Positions 61,355-64,000 of a stretch of 64,000 nucleotides of DNA are shown in pieces. Location of the stretch: NCBI RefSeq assembly GCF_047511655.1, contig NC_133389.1:158425973-158489972 (forward strand). The letters are read 5' to 3'. Each line of letters starts with the position of its first letter. The first letter of the stretch is position 1. The position numbers were made by a program, and so were the translations under genes. The notes beneath the pieces were generated by a model. That model made no database searches. It saw only the letters and a program-made list of their open reading frames with translations, and was not told where the DNA came from. This stretch comes from Castor canadensis (taxonomy: Eukaryota; Chordata; Mammalia; Rodentia; Castoridae).

Positions 61355-61430
61355 TGTCACCTAGACACTGACTGTGTCATAGTAGGTGCTTAGTATTTTT
61401 TTTTTTTGAATGAAAGAAGAAACAATAGAA
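61355..61430 (+). repeat. L2/MIR-type 3' tail
   Basis: gtgtcatagtaggtgcttag followed by a T-run and gaatgaaagaag resembles the common L2 terminal sequence. Confidence 0.4.
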
Positions 61431-62089
61431 AATTGTTTCAGGCCCAACATGCATTTTGGGGAGACACAAATTATCATTCTCCTTTTCCCAAAACTACAGA
61501 AATACTTGAGAAGAATTGCGTAAGAAAAATAGGGTATTCAGAGAATGCCTTCTCTGCTCCCACCTTAGTCTATGACAATGATCCCAAAAATCTTTTCAGA
61601 ACACATCCTATAACTAAAACAGTATTGAACATATACTCTTAAATGCATATCAACTTATAATATTTTTAAAGTTATATAGTTCAGAATTATGTTACTTAAA
61701 AACACAAAAATTATAATTAAATAATGTGAAAATTTGAAAATAATTTCAAATTCTTATAAATGCAATGATTTTATTAATATTTCAAAGAAAATATAATGTG
61801 AGCGAGCTTCATTAATAGTGGTATTGGATATAAATCTTTATTGTAAAGAGTCCTGATTTCTGGTTTCTTTGGTTGACATCTTGTCAGATTAGTTTAGAGA
61901 TTCATTCTCTCTCTATCTGAAAGAATTTTACATTGAAGGCTAGAAATGCTCTGTCCTTATTGTATATGTGCATATGTGTGTGTATACTCATATTATCAGT
62001 ATTATTTTCCATTTGCTATTTCTAAATAGGGAAAAGTTCAAGTAATTTATCCATTTTGTAAGAGATTGTTTAAATAAAAAACGCATATC

Positions 62090-62215
62090 CAGCTTGCTAT
62101 GGTGGCTGTCCATAATGCCAGCTACTTGAGAAGTAGAGATAAGAGGATCAGGGTTCAAGGGCAGCTTGAGGAAAAAGTTAGCAAGACAAAAACAAACAAA
62201 CAGAAAAAAAAAACA
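62090..62215 (+). mobile_element. SINE left module, 3'-truncated
   Basis: Contains gctatggtggctgtccataa, tgccagctacttgagaagta and caagggcagcttgagg, ending in an AAAC-type simple tail. The tRNA-like tail module is missing. Confidence 0.65.
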
Positions 62216-64000
62216 CACATCTACTGACTTGGGCAAACAGGAACAACAGTTTCTTCCTCCCTGTTATAAGCCAAGAATAAGTGGAAGTGTCTCTAGCTCC
62301 ATTTACTAGAAGTCATCCAGTTATCACTTATCTCAGTAATAAGTGGCTCTTGACATATAGATCAAGTGAAAACTCCAATGTCAATTAGCATTAAATATTA
62401 ATGGCATTTCACTTCAGTTTTTCTCTTTAAGAAAAAATAATTATAAATAGATTTCTCACATGTACTTCCAATTCTATAAGAGATCACATATTTTTACTGC
62501 ATCAGTTGGTACTTGAATATCCAAAGTTTTTCATTATTAGATTTTGTTCAAATATATTATGTGCATCTCAGAATAGCAGTAAAGAAGATGGGGTTCCTGG
62601 GGAAGATGTTAATACTCAAAAATACTATTTGATTAAAGTCCTCTTGTTCATTATAATAATTATTCGTCATAACAATTTAAAAACTCAGAATCTAATGGGA
62701 ACCACCTCAATGTAGCTTATTAAGTGAGCTGGCTACTACATCATATGAAAAATTAAATTGTTTAGCAAACTATAAGCTATCATATTATAACTGTAATTAT
62801 TAGAAATTCTAAGTTCTTGTGAAAGAATTTGTTTTCATTTTTGTTCAAAGCTTCTAACAAGTTTGAAATTTAACCTTTATTTTCTCTGCTAAATATGTAA
62901 GATAATGTCCACTAAACTGGAAACCTGTGTGATATATATGTATAAAATCCAAGTCCATATATTTTGAATCTGAACAATTAAATTATTTATTCATTAATCC
63001 TGCCATAATATACTCTTTTATACTAAGGTTCTTTACCTTAGTAAAGTTAAGGAGGAAAAGAAAAGTTTCAAAAGGGTCTTCATTTGCTTCTTTACCTTGT
63101 TGAGGGGGGCTGAGTGTTACCCAAAGGCTCCTGTTCCCTCCAGCTGGTGTATGTTGGAGTCAATCAGTGGGAAGCAAAAATAGGTGATCAGCAGATGGAA
63201 GAAGAGGAAGATCAGGTATTTGTTTCCCCTCCCTGCCTGCCATGCTGCTTTATTCCTGCAATGCCTGATCTATGGTTGCTACAGTGCCCCTCCTTGGTTT
63301 CCTTAATCTTACCCACATCAAGGATCCCTTCATAAACCCCATATTCTAATTGAACCCTGACAGATACACATACTAAACAGGGTTCTAGTATTTAATAAAG
63401 ATTGTCAGCAAACTTGCTTTCAGGTATGTGTTGGTAGAGTTGCAGGAGGCTCAAAATAGCTCTGTCCACAGCACCTTTTTTTCTCTCTATCTCTTTTGTA
63501 ATTCTAAGCCATTTTGGGGGTCTAGTAAAGACTTCAGATTCCAGCTTTTCTCTTACAACTTAATTTTTCTACGCGTAAGACAAAATTGATATCAATTAGC
63601 AATTACCCCAGTTATAGTGTACACAATACTTTAGAATCTATGAATTTTAGAAAGGCAGACAGCAGCCTAGCATTTATGTTTTCAACTAGCTCTCTAATTT
63701 TATGTATAGAAATTGTATTAACTGTTAAAGGCATTTTAGCTAGCACTGAGTTTATATGGAAGTATTTGAGGAGCCAAAAGAACACTTTGAATCAAAATAG
63801 GTCTATCTGCAAGTCAAGCTTTGAGAGTAAACCTGATCATTTCTTTGAGGTTAAGAGTGAGAAAGGGTATGAAGTGTCAGTAGATGTTTTTCTCCTCTAG
63901 GGATGGATCTGTGATCTCTAGAAGTAGACAGAATAGAAGGAGGGTTGACCTATATGCAAATTCTAAAGACCTATTTCTAGAAGATATTTGGTTTCACCAG

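Larger units (their letters stand above)
57851..64000. other. Anonymous AT-rich presumed intron
   Basis: Contains a TC microsatellite, a MER5-like element, an L2-type tail and a SINE scrap. No exon or RNA gene is recognised to the end of the window. Confidence 0.5.

Noticed and set aside
1..64000. CRISPR array, operon or bacterial mobile element
   Set aside because: No spaced direct repeats, no dense open frames, and repeat content is purely mammalian.

Overview
The window looks like nuclear DNA from a rodent, most likely a castorimorph (a beaver-type genome is my best guess). The basis is the repeat content. Many SINEs end in a tRNA-derived module with the polymerase III box pattern tggctcaagtggtagagc...gttcaaaccccagtacca, and several carry extra upstream modules. 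B1-like (7SL-derived) SINEs occur beside them. MIR, L2, L1M, MaLR LTR and hAT/Tigger fossils are what any placental mammal would carry. The DNA is AT-rich, has many dinucleotide microsatellites, and contains no long open reading frame outside a CpG island.

I find no protein-coding exon that I can defend. The one clear gene signal is a TATA-less CpG-island promoter with an ATG-free first exon near 37.2-37.6 kb, ending in a consensus splice donor (CAG|GTAAGA, exon end 37597). If that gene runs on the + strand, everything from 37.6 kb to the end is its first intron (over 26 kb) and the first 37 kb is upstream DNA. I could not identify the gene from its 5' UTR. A second, weaker promoter-like module (AP-1 site, TATAAAAG, initiator) lies at 46.17-46.24 kb and could be an alternative intronic promoter; an RFX X-box follows about 0.5 kb downstream.

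Layout. 0-25 kb: mostly anonymous AT-rich DNA with scattered MIR/L2 relics, a few SINEs, a MaLR-type LTR at 16.0-16.4 kb and a hAT-like fossil inside an LTR-like repeat at 8.5-9.1 kb. 25-35 kb: a dense graveyard of L1 pieces, nearly all on the + strand. One old L1 appears to be cut up by a MaLR LTR, several SINEs, a younger L1 3' end and a second LTR that itself holds another L1 3' end. 35-37 kb: MIR and L2 relics. 37-38 kb: CpG island, G-quadruplex motif, CAG run, polypyrimidine tract, splice donor, and an E-box cluster at the start of the intron. 38-64 kb: AT-rich, probably intronic DNA with SINEs, an antisense L1 end at 42.1-42.6 kb, a Tigger-like element at 44.5-44.8 kb, an L1 3' end at 51.5-51.9 kb, L2 at 55.5-56.3 kb and a MER5-like hAT element at 60.65-60.78 kb.

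Repeat names are family-level assignments from memory of consensus sequences, not database matches, and boundaries are approximate unless target-site duplications are stated. I found no novel biological system. The most useful leads are the promoter and first exon, the alternative promoter candidate, the X-box motifs, and the module arrangement of the composite SINEs.
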